64,000 nt of DNA from JAUXFK01 sp034189035 (lineage in GTDB: Bacteria > Desulfobacterota > UBA8473): NCBI GenBank assembly GCA_034189035.1, contig JAXHVA010000010.1, positions 1-64,000 of the forward strand. Direction: 5' to 3'. Shown in pieces: positions 53,161 to 62,289 of the stretch (its first letter is position 1; each line of letters opens with the position of its first letter). Position numbers and translations under genes: made by a program. The notes under the pieces are model-generated. The model was given only the letters and a program-made list of their open reading frames with translations, ran no database searches and was not told the origin of the DNA.

Positions 53161-54825
53161 TTATATCCTCTTGTATAATGTGCGACTGTCTCTAAATGAT
53201 TTTTCTAACATATATTCTTTCTGTATAAAGGTAATCAGTTGTAACATATCATTGAATTTACCTGTGCCGTATTCTTCTTGGAGCTCATCCAATGAAAAAT
53301 AAATCAATAGGATATAGTCCGGCTTTTCTTTCTTAACCCCCTCGATGAATTCTTGTCTCAGTTGAGTAGTCAAGGGATCGAAATATAAATGTTTATTAAA
53401 CAAATACCATGTAGAGGTAAATCGTGTCGGTGATTTGAGGCCAGAGAGATAATTAATAATCGTATCTCCTCCGCCGTTTATTGTACGAAGTGAATCTTCC
53501 GGTTCAGCATAAGTTCTTAAATAGGTTACTACATCGTAATCGGAACGAAAGGAATACATGTGCAAAGGGTATTCATTGAAGACCTTATAGTACTTTTTTT
53601 TTGATATTTCTCCGGAAAGATAGAGTGCGTGCCATCGGTAATAATCATAGTTATTTTCCAAAAAGATAATCAAATTACCCAACAGGAAAATCCATAAGCA
53701 CATCTGAGCCACGTTTTTTCCTGCTGATAGGAAAGAAGCCTTCCATGATGACATAACCTTTAGAAATTGCTTTATTCCGAACCCGGTCAGCACGGAAAAG
53801 GGCGCTATTATTAAAATGTAATGATATCCGAAGAATTTGCCTTGTCCCCAAATCATCAGCAATGTCCCAACAGTCCAGGCTATAACAAGATAGTTTTCTC
53901 TTTTTCTTTCCTGAGCCATCAGATATATCATCGACAAAAAAGAAAACAACCAAAGCGTCAGGTTTTCTAAGAGTATATATGTATTTCCTTGAAATGCATT
54001 TGCCATGATATTTCCGCGTGAGAGCTTTGCATATATGGATGTATGGACAAATACTGCTTTATACATCGCATCCAGACTGTCATGCATCCAGAAATAATTC
54101 AAAAATGGAAGTTGTATTACAATGAAGCCAAGGGCCATTGTGGAGATCTTATATACACAGTATTTCATACCTGCACCATCATTTCTAAATATTTCAACAT
54201 AGATAAGGTAGAGTGCAAGTATCAATACCATACCAATGGCAGTCAACTTAAAGACCACTGCTAAACCAAGCAGAATACCTACCAAGAAAAAAAGACTCAA
54301 CTTTTTCTTACGGTCAGCAAATATGCTAATGAATATAGCGGCCGCAATGAGTGGTGTCATAAATGTTTCACGCTGAGCCAATTGCCAATATGTTCCCCAT
54401 GCCCCTTTCATATCATACATGCTACTAAAGGCTTGTCCACTCCCGAAGAGGCTAGCAACTATTCCTGCAAAAGCTGCACATTCATTTCCGTACAACAAAC
54501 GCGTTATAAAATAAACAAGAATCACAGTTGATAAGAAGGAAAGTAGATCACCGAGATGAAGAGCCATCATATTGTCGCCAAAAAGTTTGAAGAATAAAGT
54601 ATAGGTGAAGAATACCCCGTAGCCGGTACTTGTGTACATATCTCTATAAGGTACTTTGCCGTCCAACATTCCACTTGCAATATACCCATAAACCCCCTGA
54701 TCTCCACCCCAGGGTTCAAACAGCGCAGGAAAACGTATTGCCACTGTAAAAACAATGATAAGAAGTAGTACTAAGACATTACCACACCCAAGGTGTTCTT
54801 TTTTTTCGTCAAAGTCATTCGTCAT
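53161..54825 (-). CDS. GT-C fold membrane glycosyltransferase, first of a paralogous pair
   Basis: The 554-residue protein has about 10-12 membrane segments and the early GT-C motif FEPWGGDQGVYGYIASGML followed by GKVPYRDMYTSTGYGVFF. The neighbour at 54908-56569 shares the same pattern (GPDQGIMAVIGEGIL, GKLPYRDYWE), so the two arose by duplication. A soluble C-terminal tail (about residues 445-554) carries GGGDTIINYLSG. They probably use polyprenyl-phosphate sugars. I chose the ATG at 54825 over a TTG at 54840. It ends 3 bp before the GT2-methyltransferase start, so they are co-transcribed. Sugar and acceptor unknown. Confidence 0.78.
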   Translation of the reverse strand: MTNDFDEKKEHLGCGNVLVLLLIIVFTVAIRFPALFEPWGGDQGVYGYIASGMLDGKVPYRDMYTSTGYGVFFTYTLFFKLFGDNMMALHLGDLLSFLSTVILVYFITRLLYGNECAAFAGIVASLFGSGQAFSSMYDMKGAWGTYWQLAQRETFMTPLIAAAIFISIFADRKKKLSLFFLVGILLGLAVVFKLTAIGMVLILALYLIYVEIFRNDGAGMKYCVYKISTMALGFIVIQLPFLNYFWMHDSLDAMYKAVFVHTSIYAKLSRGNIMANAFQGNTYILLENLTLWLFSFLSMIYLMAQERKRENYLVIAWTVGTLLMIWGQGKFFGYHYILIIAPFSVLTGFGIKQFLKVMSSWKASFLSAGKNVAQMCLWIFLLGNLIIFLENNYDYYRWHALYLSGEISKKKYYKVFNEYPLHMYSFRSDYDVVTYLRTYAEPEDSLRTINGGGDTIINYLSGLKSPTRFTSTWYLFNKHLYFDPLTTQLRQEFIEGVKKEKPDYILLIYFSLDELQEEYGTGKFNDMLQLITFIQKEYMLEKSFRDSRTLYKRI

Positions 54826-54907
54826 GACGTCTACTATCAAAGAATGCCTTCATACACAAACAAAAAATATCCCATAACAAGCTTCCCCTTGTGTGCATAT
54901 AAGAGTT

Positions 54908-56569
54908 TTAATAGCTCGGCTGAACGTTTCTATCTTCATCTGCCTTGTAAGCATACACAAACCTATCGTCAGGAAAGGTTTTTTCCATAATATAGTTGTT
55001 TTGAATGAAATTATAAATATCGGAATAGTCTTTAAAAATTTCCAGAGATCCAACAGTAATGATGTACTTTGGAATCTTTGTCTTGAGATCAACCAGTAAT
55101 TCCTTTCTGTATACTTCGGCTTCTTGGACCCTGCTATGTGCATAGGAAAATAATATCCATGAAAAAATAAATCGTGAAGGGGATCTTCTCTTTGTCATAA
55201 AGTAAATGGCGCTTTCAATTCCTCCCAGGCTATAGATCATGTCATCAGAATCCGTATGTTTCAATATATACTGAGCTACTTGGTAATCAGCAGGAAAGGA
55301 GTAGTCATGTTTTGGATAGGCGTTAAAGAAGTCATAATAGTTTTCTTTGGTTATTTCTCCAGTGGAATAAAAGAAAAACTTCATATAGTGCATATGATTA
55401 AGAGTAGCAAAAATAAAGAGATTAGCTAAGACGGCAAAAATGATAAAAGTTTTTCCTATTTCACCTGTCAAAACCCTGCGGAGCTTGAAGTTCGGCTCTA
55501 AGGCCTTTAATAGACCATAACCAGTTAGCACGGCAAACGGTGGAAGAACCATCAGGTAGTGATATCCAAAAAACTCCCTATGGCTTATTACGTAAGATAT
55601 AGCAGCAAACGCCCATAATACAATAAGTACATTCTCTTTTTTGCGATCGTGTATAATAATATAGATAGATGAAGCAATAAAAAATATCCATAAAATGAAA
55701 TTCTCTTTTGCAACGAAACATGTATGGCTAATGCCCAACTTAATGGTTTCAAGATGGTTGTGTTCCAGTTGGCCATAAACGGAATACACATACCCAACAA
55801 TGATATCTGTCATTTCTTGCACAGCGCCTTTCATACTGAAAAACAATACAAAGGGAATTATGGCCAGAATAAAACCTGATACTAAAGCAAAATTTTTAAT
55901 GAGAAAGCTCTTCATTACTTCCTGATTTTTATTTGAAAAGAGACTCCAGTTCAAATATGCAAGAAGGCAAATAAAAAACAAGAGAGCTGGAAACTTATAG
56001 ACGAAAGTCAACCCTGCAAGAAATCCTGATAAAATTAATCCCCATACTCTCTTTGGGTGTTTTTCAGCATACAGAGTAAAGTAAATGCTTGCAATAATTA
56101 AAGGAAGCATAAAGGTTTCCCTTTGGGAAATATACCAAAAAGTCCCAAAGGCAATATCTCCACCAGCATGCATACCTAAACGAACACCACTGGAAAAGAA
56201 AGCAAAAAACAGGGCACTGATATATCCTGCATTATTTCCCCAAACATGCCTGGTCAAAAGAAATATCAAAAATGTAGTGAGCATCGATACTAAAGTGTCG
56301 GTTATAGGTATTGCAGCCATGGATGCACCGAATACCTTAAACATGAATGCATAAGTAAAAAAGATAGCCGGTGAGGCCATTTCCCAGTAATCTCTGTAAG
56401 GCAATTTCCCCTGTAAAATTCCCTCACCAATAACAGCCATAATACCTTGGTCGGGTCCAATAGGTTGAGTCAAGGAAGGTACTCGAATCAAACCAGCAAA
56501 TAAGATAATGAAAATAATAAAAGCGATTCCTTTTTTATTATTGCCGTTTGTGGTCACTTGTAAATTCAT
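54908..56569 (-). CDS. GT-C fold membrane glycosyltransferase, second of a paralogous pair
   Basis: The 553-residue protein has the same architecture as its neighbour at 53161-54825: LTQPIGPDQGIMAVIGEGIL with the acidic residue, GKLPYRDYWEMASPAIFF, about 11 membrane segments and a C-terminal soluble part with YSLGGIESAIYFMT, which aligns with the GGGDTIINYLSG region of the first copy. Two similar enzymes side by side could add successive or alternative sugars. It lies upstream of its paralogue with an 82-bp gap and downstream of the metallophosphoesterase with a 171-bp gap. No clear ribosome site. Substrate unknown. Confidence 0.78.
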   Translation of the reverse strand: MNLQVTTNGNNKKGIAFIIFIILFAGLIRVPSLTQPIGPDQGIMAVIGEGILQGKLPYRDYWEMASPAIFFTYAFMFKVFGASMAAIPITDTLVSMLTTFLIFLLTRHVWGNNAGYISALFFAFFSSGVRLGMHAGGDIAFGTFWYISQRETFMLPLIIASIYFTLYAEKHPKRVWGLILSGFLAGLTFVYKFPALLFFICLLAYLNWSLFSNKNQEVMKSFLIKNFALVSGFILAIIPFVLFFSMKGAVQEMTDIIVGYVYSVYGQLEHNHLETIKLGISHTCFVAKENFILWIFFIASSIYIIIHDRKKENVLIVLWAFAAISYVISHREFFGYHYLMVLPPFAVLTGYGLLKALEPNFKLRRVLTGEIGKTFIIFAVLANLFIFATLNHMHYMKFFFYSTGEITKENYYDFFNAYPKHDYSFPADYQVAQYILKHTDSDDMIYSLGGIESAIYFMTKRRSPSRFIFSWILFSYAHSRVQEAEVYRKELLVDLKTKIPKYIITVGSLEIFKDYSDIYNFIQNNYIMEKTFPDDRFVYAYKADEDRNVQPSY

Positions 56570-56740
56570 TCAAAAAATATGTATAGAGTATTAACTGTAT
56601 TTTTATTTGTAACCCTCATTTTGGTGGATTCGTAAAAAGTCAACATTCTCATTTTTAAATACACCATATTGCAGTTAATTAATTATAACTACACAATATA
56701 TTGCGATGAAAGTTGGATTTATCGACTGTTTACGAGTGCA

Positions 56741-58255
56741 TCAATTTTCTTCTTGCGAAAACTTAAATAAGGTAATTTCAGGTGAGCATAGCAATCTTAT
56801 AGGAAGTATCGTCGTCCCAATGCCACGATTCACGTACAAAACTGTTTTTTTATTTTTAAATACTCCCCTATCATATTTTAGTGAGTGATTGGGCAAGACA
56901 TCTAAGGCACCAATTATCGGAAATCGAACCTGACCTCCGTGGGTATGACCAGAAAGGATTAAATCTACCTTCCTTAGGTTATTACGGCTGCCCATTTCTG
57001 CAATCCTGTAAATCGGTTTGCCTTCTTTGTCGATACTGTCACTGAACTGAATATATATTGAGTCACCAGAAACTCTTTCATCTGCAGCTCGCATCCTTAC
57101 CCAGACATGATAATCTACGTTCCCCAAGGCAAAAAATGAAACCTCAAAAAAATTATCAGGCTTCATCAATGGAAATTCATTTTGGATATTAAAGCCCTCC
57201 ATATCTTTTATAACCGTATCATTATCAATCGAGGTATCACTTACTTTTTGCCAAGAACCAAAAATACTTGAAATAGGGATATCCTCAGCCTTAATAATAA
57301 TCATTCCACGAAAGTGGGGATTGATTTTTTTATAGATTTCCGGATGAGTATCGATGGCTGTTTCCCGTTCTTTCTCTGAAAGAGATTTATTATCATTTTC
57401 GGAGACAAGGCATATCTGATGAATTAGGACACCGGCCTCCCGTCTTTGCACACGAAGTGTATGTATTCCATCCCGTTCAAACCGGATAATTCCATCGAAA
57501 TCCTCAAAAAACGCATTATCCTGCCATACCCATCCTTTTATTACCTCATCCTCTTCTTCTCCGAGGTTTATTATTAGAGTGTCAGGATGTTGCTCAAAAA
57601 TATCAGGATAATGTGTCATAAGGATCACGGCTGAATTATCGGGCACATTTTTTAAAAGCCAGTGTAGTTTTGACCTTGACAATTGTGACTCTTCAACACC
57701 GATAATTAACAGCTTCTCATGGTTTTCACTCATAACCAATTGTTCACATGAGTCTCGTAAGATCATAACCCCAAGCTGTTTTAGCCTTTCTACAAATCGG
57801 TCAATATTCTCGTTCGGTTTATCTCTCAGATATTTATCTGTATTGCCTAAGACAGCCCATATACCATAAGTCGGCTTTTTGATTTGCCTTAGCACTGCTA
57901 TACATGCGTCTTCATCCTTACCGTTAACGAGAAAGTCGCCCGTAATAAAGAGGATATCTGGATTTATGCTGTTCAGTTTTTTAACAAGCTTGTTTTCTAA
58001 ATGACCTATAGATGTAATATGTAAGTCTGAAATCTGTACTAGCTTCTTATCATTAAAGAGGGCGAATAGTTTATCATTTGCAATAGAAACCGAGTTGACA
58101 GATATAATATTGGGTTCAATCAACGAGGAATATATTATGAGAAGAATTGTAAAAACTACTAATGAATAAGAAAATACCTTTCTCCTAGTCTTAAACGGCA
58201 TCACTATAAAGTTCAATAACTTAATACCAATTTCAAGAGACGGAAATAGAAACAT
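56741..58255 (-). CDS. Membrane-anchored metallophosphoesterase interrupted by a carbohydrate-binding-like insert
   Basis: The 504-residue protein has one membrane segment (about 27-45) and a calcineurin-like metallophosphoesterase of the YaeI/YkuE type. VQISDLHI (Asp77, His79), FITGDF (Asp107), LGNTD (Asn138), MTHYPDIF (His215) and LSGHTHGGQ (His437, His439) are its metal-site motifs. Between residues about 222 and 424 lies an insert with two halves of a jelly-roll-like carbohydrate-binding module. KGWVWQDNAFFEDFDG and HTLRVQRREAGVLIHQI come first, then MIIIKAEDIPISSIFGSW, DYHVWVRMRAADE and SIYIQFSDS. The usual order of these motifs is the reverse. GNTD replaces the usual GNHD. It overlaps the next gene by 23 bp. 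Confidence 0.8.
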   Translation of the reverse strand: MFLFPSLEIGIKLLNFIVMPFKTRRKVFSYSLVVFTILLIIYSSLIEPNIISVNSVSIANDKLFALFNDKKLVQISDLHITSIGHLENKLVKKLNSINPDILFITGDFLVNGKDEDACIAVLRQIKKPTYGIWAVLGNTDKYLRDKPNENIDRFVERLKQLGVMILRDSCEQLVMSENHEKLLIIGVEESQLSRSKLHWLLKNVPDNSAVILMTHYPDIFEQHPDTLIINLGEEEDEVIKGWVWQDNAFFEDFDGIIRFERDGIHTLRVQRREAGVLIHQICLVSENDNKSLSEKERETAIDTHPEIYKKINPHFRGMIIIKAEDIPISSIFGSWQKVSDTSIDNDTVIKDMEGFNIQNEFPLMKPDNFFEVSFFALGNVDYHVWVRMRAADERVSGDSIYIQFSDSIDKEGKPIYRIAEMGSRNNLRKVDLILSGHTHGGQVRFPIIGALDVLPNHSLKYDRGVFKNKKTVLYVNRGIGTTILPIRLLCSPEITLFKFSQEEN

Positions 58256-58835
58256 GACTAAACTCTACATCACAATATTTTACCCCAATACCTATACATC
58301 CATTTGAGATGTCTTTTTCAAATTTCTTTATAAGTTGAATCCCCTCTATCTGGCACTGGTGAATACTTGAAATAGTGTTAATAGTTACCTTGTAGTCTTT
58401 TTGTGTTTCAAAATTATATCTTTTTTCTGATATTATGCTCCAGTTACCATGAAGTCTTTTTATTAATTCTACCTTTTTTTTAGGAAGACAGAAATGAAAA
58501 GAATAATAATTTCTGATATTTTTAAACAGGAAATAAAGAATAACGCCACCTTCAGGTGGTTTTATGCTCTTTGTTAAGATTTTAAATTTTACCTGAAAAT
58601 TAAAATCAGCCCAATTATTTGAGCCTATAATGGAGACATTTTCACCGGTTCTCATATTTGGTTGTTTTAGATAGATAATCCGATTGGGTGATTCTATTCT
58701 CCATTTTCCGGACAAAATCTGCCATGAATACTGGCTCCTGAAAGTTCGTGGAATCCATTTATATGTTATTTGGGGATTTGATAATAGGTTAATTCCAAAA
58801 CCTTTTTTATCTTTCCCATCGCTATGATTATGCAT
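58233..58835 (-). CDS. Laminin-G/DUF1080-like beta-sandwich protein
   Basis: The 200-residue protein is nearly all beta strands, with YSWQILSGKWRIESPNRIIY, NNWADFNFQVKFKI, GGVILYFLFKNIRNYYSFHF and a strand ending VEFSHVSISVS. The pattern (SGKWxIExxxxxLxQ, ADFNFQVKFKI, SFHF) is that of concanavalin-like DUF1080/3-keto-disaccharide-hydrolase or laminin-G domains that bind glycans. No signal peptide or membrane segment is seen, so it should be cytoplasmic unless carried by a partner. Its stop overlaps the metallophosphoesterase start by 23 bp, so the two are coupled. Recognition is moderate; no catalytic residues are named. Confidence 0.62.
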   Translation of the reverse strand: MHNHSDGKDKKGFGINLLSNPQITYKWIPRTFRSQYSWQILSGKWRIESPNRIIYLKQPNMRTGENVSIIGSNNWADFNFQVKFKILTKSIKPPEGGVILYFLFKNIRNYYSFHFCLPKKKVELIKRLHGNWSIISEKRYNFETQKDYKVTINTISSIHQCQIEGIQLIKKFEKDISNGCIGIGVKYCDVEFSHVSISVS

Positions 58836-58874
58836 TTAATTTTGCGCTATAAACAACATTGAAACACAAAAAAA

Positions 58875-60344
58875 TCATCTTTTTATTTTGCCTAATATTA
58901 ATTTGACATTGTATTTCAGTATGAATATCAATAAAGAGAAAACTGCCCGCAACCCATAAGGAAGCACTATCCTATAAAGCCTCTTCCATTTATCCCCTTG
59001 TTTCAATGATGGATCTACCAGTCTGTCAAAGAGTTTCAACCTGATATGAATTTCATTAAAAGTATTCTTCCGGCTTTCTTTTGTGTACTCTTCTGTCTCA
59101 AACACCGGATCAATACTATTTGTACCAAATTGAAGTACTCCTTGATTGGAACGAAGTAGCTTCCCATGATTTTGAACCCAATTCCAGGCCTTTGTCTGGG
59201 GGTATGGCACGAAATTGAACCACCAACCGTCTATTCCGTGTTCTTTAACAAAATCGGTGGATTTAAGATCGGTCTCCTTTGTGCTATAAGGGAGTCCTAC
59301 AATGAAGAACCCTCCTACGCCTATACCGGCTTTCTTGAGATGCAAGATCCCCCTTCTAATATCGTCTAACCTTTCCCCTTTATTGATCCTGTTAAACACT
59401 TTTTCATCTGCACTTTCAATCCCGATCCATACGTAATAGCATCCCGATCTTCTCATTTTGTGAGCCAGGCTTGCACTGATTCGATCTGCCCGAATTCCAT
59501 TCTGGCTGTTCCAGGGAAGATCAATTTTTTCCTTTATCAACAGGTTGCTGATGTCCTCAACTCTGTCTAAATCCAGGGTGAAATTATCGTCCACAACCGT
59601 AAAACTCCTGCTACCATATTGCTCACTCGCGTTTTGTAGTTCTTTTATCACCCGTGAAGAGGAATGACATCGCCATTTGCTTCCCATAATTCTGGGCATT
59701 GAGCAATAGGAACATTTGTACGGACAACCCCTGCTGGTAAGGAGAGGGTATTCCTGTAAGGAGCACCCGTTTTTCAAAACGGAACTGAAATTTTTATAGT
59801 ACGGAAAGGGAAGAGCATCCAAATCAAGAACTCTTGTTCTTATTGAATTCTTGACGATATGACCGTTCTGTCGGTAAAGAATACCATCAATGTTCTCAAG
59901 ACCCCGACCTTCTACTAAAGAGTTACACAGTTGAAGAGTCGTATATTCTCCTTCGCCCTGTATCCCAAAATCTATCCTATTTTCCTCTATAAACCTTACT
60001 CCATCTAGTGTAATATGTGGTCCGCCCACAACGGTGAACATATCAGGTTTTCTTTGCTTCGCTATTCTAAAAATATGCTTGGTAATATTCGCTGTGAAGG
60101 TTTTTACTGAAACTCCAAAAAGTTCCGGTTTATGATCATCTACTGCGTCTATGATTCGCTCTTCTAATTCATCGATCGGCATATCAGGATTCGGGTCCCC
60201 ACACAATCCAATCTCAATATTATTTAAATCCAAAACATTCACATCATGACTTTCTCTTAATGTGGCGGATAAATATCCCAACCCTGTATTGAGCCCTCTG
60301 TTTTTCCCTGGAGGATCAACCAATAAAATTCTCATAATATGCAC
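58875..60344 (-). CDS. B12-binding radical SAM protein
   Basis: The 489-residue protein has a B12-like N-terminal domain (RILLVDPPGKNRGLNTGLGY, VVGGPHITLDG, GIQGEGEYTTL) and a radical SAM domain with TSRGCPYKCSYCSMP (Cys207, Cys211, Cys214), VVDDNFTLDLDRVE and GIESADEKVFNRINKGE. It is the fourth intact member of this class in the window. A GTG at 60344 follows AGG with 5-base spacing. The ATG at 60335 is an alternative start. It overlaps the methyltransferase gene upstream by 29 bp, so both are coupled, and the pair may modify a common lipid or sugar. Substrate unknown. Confidence 0.87.
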   Translation of the reverse strand: MHIMRILLVDPPGKNRGLNTGLGYLSATLRESHDVNVLDLNNIEIGLCGDPNPDMPIDELEERIIDAVDDHKPELFGVSVKTFTANITKHIFRIAKQRKPDMFTVVGGPHITLDGVRFIEENRIDFGIQGEGEYTTLQLCNSLVEGRGLENIDGILYRQNGHIVKNSIRTRVLDLDALPFPYYKNFSSVLKNGCSLQEYPLLTSRGCPYKCSYCSMPRIMGSKWRCHSSSRVIKELQNASEQYGSRSFTVVDDNFTLDLDRVEDISNLLIKEKIDLPWNSQNGIRADRISASLAHKMRRSGCYYVWIGIESADEKVFNRINKGERLDDIRRGILHLKKAGIGVGGFFIVGLPYSTKETDLKSTDFVKEHGIDGWWFNFVPYPQTKAWNWVQNHGKLLRSNQGVLQFGTNSIDPVFETEEYTKESRKNTFNEIHIRLKLFDRLVDPSLKQGDKWKRLYRIVLPYGLRAVFSLLIFILKYNVKLILGKIKR

Positions 60345-61032
60345 AATGCCTATATTTTTTTGACACCGAAAGATGCCATTTGGGGCACATAGCGGGGCCG
60401 TAGTTTATATTTCGGACAACCTTAAATCCAGAGTTTCTTAAAAGATAAAAGAAATGTTTTTTCGGGTAATGTTTAACGATGTTTTTCCATTCTGGGAGGA
60501 TACCTTGAAATTTTATTATCTTGAACCAATTCAGCGGGTTCTTACCAAGGTATCTGGGATAAAATAGAGTCCATAATGGATTGCTGTTTGTAGAATCAAT
60601 GATCAATGTACCTTGATTGTTGAGAACTCGATAAAATTCGCTTAATGCTTTTTCTGGAAATGTCAAATGGCAAAGTAGGTCCAACGCAACGACAACATCA
60701 AAAGAGCTATCCTGTAAAGGGAGCTGATGAGCATCGGCATTGAGTACCTTGAAGCTGTTTGAACTCTCTTTATGATCAACTGCCAATCTCAGCATATGAA
60801 TCGAAATATCAGAGAGAATTATGTTATTCCCCGTTGATTTCACAAGAGTTGAGGATATCCTCCCCATTCCTCCACCTATGTCAAGCACGGTCCTATTTTT
60901 CTCTAACTTACTGATAATACTTATTGTATCTTGTTTTTTTCGGTAATAAATTTTGCGAAAAGGATTTCGATTATCATCCGGTTTGAAAAGTTGACTGTAT
61001 TCACCGGTTATGAAAATATCCTTTTTAAACAC
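60316..61032 (-). CDS. Class I SAM-dependent methyltransferase
   Basis: The 238-residue protein has TVLDIGGGMGRISSTLVK (motif I, SAM-binding) near residue 50, NIILSDISIHMLRLAVDH, LPLQDSSFDVVVALDLLCHL and LSEFYRVLNNQGTLIIDSTN, the full Methyltransf_11 set. The start is GTG, supported by AAGGAG about 9 bases upstream. It lacks a membrane segment. It lies between a GT4 gene and the radical SAM gene, overlapping the latter by 29 bp. It probably methylates a sugar, a polyprenol or another small molecule of the same pathway. The acceptor cannot be read from the sequence. Confidence 0.85.
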   Translation of the reverse strand: MFKKDIFITGEYSQLFKPDDNRNPFRKIYYRKKQDTISIISKLEKNRTVLDIGGGMGRISSTLVKSTGNNIILSDISIHMLRLAVDHKESSNSFKVLNADAHQLPLQDSSFDVVVALDLLCHLTFPEKALSEFYRVLNNQGTLIIDSTNSNPLWTLFYPRYLGKNPLNWFKIIKFQGILPEWKNIVKHYPKKHFFYLLRNSGFKVVRNINYGPAMCPKWHLSVSKKYRHCAYYENFIG

Positions 61033-61052
61033 CCTTCTTTTCTCCTTAAGTA

Positions 61053-62255
61053 TTATCTCTTATTGCAACCAACTCGGTGCTTCTTTTTTATCTTCCAGTC
61101 CTTTATTACCTTATCATAATAAGCTAACAGCTGATTTGAAACAGCAGAAACTTCAAAATCCTTGGCCCTCTTTCTTGCCCCTTCAGAAATCCGGAGGAGA
61201 TTTCCCTCGTCTTTGAGGCTTTCTATAATCTTGTTTGCCAACATTTTGTTATTTCTCGGCTCAACGAGAAATCCGGAGACATTATTTTCAATGATTTCCT
61301 GAAATCCAGAGCCCGAAGTTGCGATGACAGGCCGACCTAAAGCCATTGCTTCCACACAAACGAAACCAAAGGCCTCCCAAACAGAAGGAAGGATCACCAT
61401 TTTAGCTGAATTGACAATTGGAAAAAGCTCATCATGAGGCAAATTATCAAAAAAAATAACTCTATTATTGAAGCTACCTGATTCTTTTCGAATATAGTCC
61501 CTCATTGAGGAACCTTTATACCCTAAATCATTTCCGACAAATACCACATTCAGCTCCGGGAACTGTTTAAAAACTGCAGGCAAGGCCTGAGCTATATCAC
61601 GGACACCCTTTCGCTCTTCCAGTCGTCCAAAGTACAATAAAAAACGGTTATTTTTTAAAATATCCGGTACCGACTTATTCGCCCCAAGTCGTATAATTCG
61701 AGAGATATCAACACTATTTGGAATAATGTTCACTTTTTCCAGCTCTATTCGCCATTTCTCAGTGACTGCTTTTGCGATTGCCGTTGTTGATGTAAAAATT
61801 CCATCGCTACTTAGAGTCTGTTTTTTTTCCATCCAGTTGAAAAAAGGACGAGGGCCTAAGAACATCTTGCCATTCATTTTTTCAACTAAAAAGAAAGGAG
61901 TGGCAAGGCGAGTAATTAAGGGAACCTTTTTATCAAACGAAAACCAAAAGGCTTCATTTGCATACTCACTGGCCTGTACAATATCAAATTGACATTCTAT
62001 CCAAGATATTTTTTTAGCCACTCTATAAGAATATACTAAGTGTTCTAGTTCTTGCAGTTTAATCTTACGCCTTTTGATCTTATGAACCGAAACGCCATTA
62101 TTCTGAAATGTTCGCTCTGTATTTCTCGTCGAAGTTATTACATGAACCGTATGACCTAACTTTGCTAAAGCAGAGGCCACGTTAAAGGTATAGGTGCCAA
62201 TACCTCCTACATGAGTTTCAGGTGGGTACTCTTGTGACAAAAAACAGATATTCAT
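61053..62255 (-). CDS. GT4-family glycosyltransferase
   Basis: The 400-residue protein starts MNICFLSQEYPPETHVGGIG, the standard N-terminal loop of GT4 enzymes. The C-terminal domain has LYFGRLEERKGVRDIAQALP, VFVGNDLGYKGS and LPSVWEAFGFVCVEAMALGR with the EX7E pair. It is soluble and probably adds a sugar on the cytoplasmic face. I chose the ATG at 62255; a TTG at 62276 is 21 bases upstream. Neither has a good ribosome site. It lies 34 bp downstream of the flippase gene and 20 bp upstream of the methyltransferase start. Donor unknown. Confidence 0.9.
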   Translation of the reverse strand: MNICFLSQEYPPETHVGGIGTYTFNVASALAKLGHTVHVITSTRNTERTFQNNGVSVHKIKRRKIKLQELEHLVYSYRVAKKISWIECQFDIVQASEYANEAFWFSFDKKVPLITRLATPFFLVEKMNGKMFLGPRPFFNWMEKKQTLSSDGIFTSTTAIAKAVTEKWRIELEKVNIIPNSVDISRIIRLGANKSVPDILKNNRFLLYFGRLEERKGVRDIAQALPAVFKQFPELNVVFVGNDLGYKGSSMRDYIRKESGSFNNRVIFFDNLPHDELFPIVNSAKMVILPSVWEAFGFVCVEAMALGRPVIATSGSGFQEIIENNVSGFLVEPRNNKMLANKIIESLKDEGNLLRISEGARKRAKDFEVSAVSNQLLAYYDKVIKDWKIKKKHRVGCNKR

Positions 62256-62289
62256 GATATTGGTATGACTGATCAAATTAAGAAAAGCA

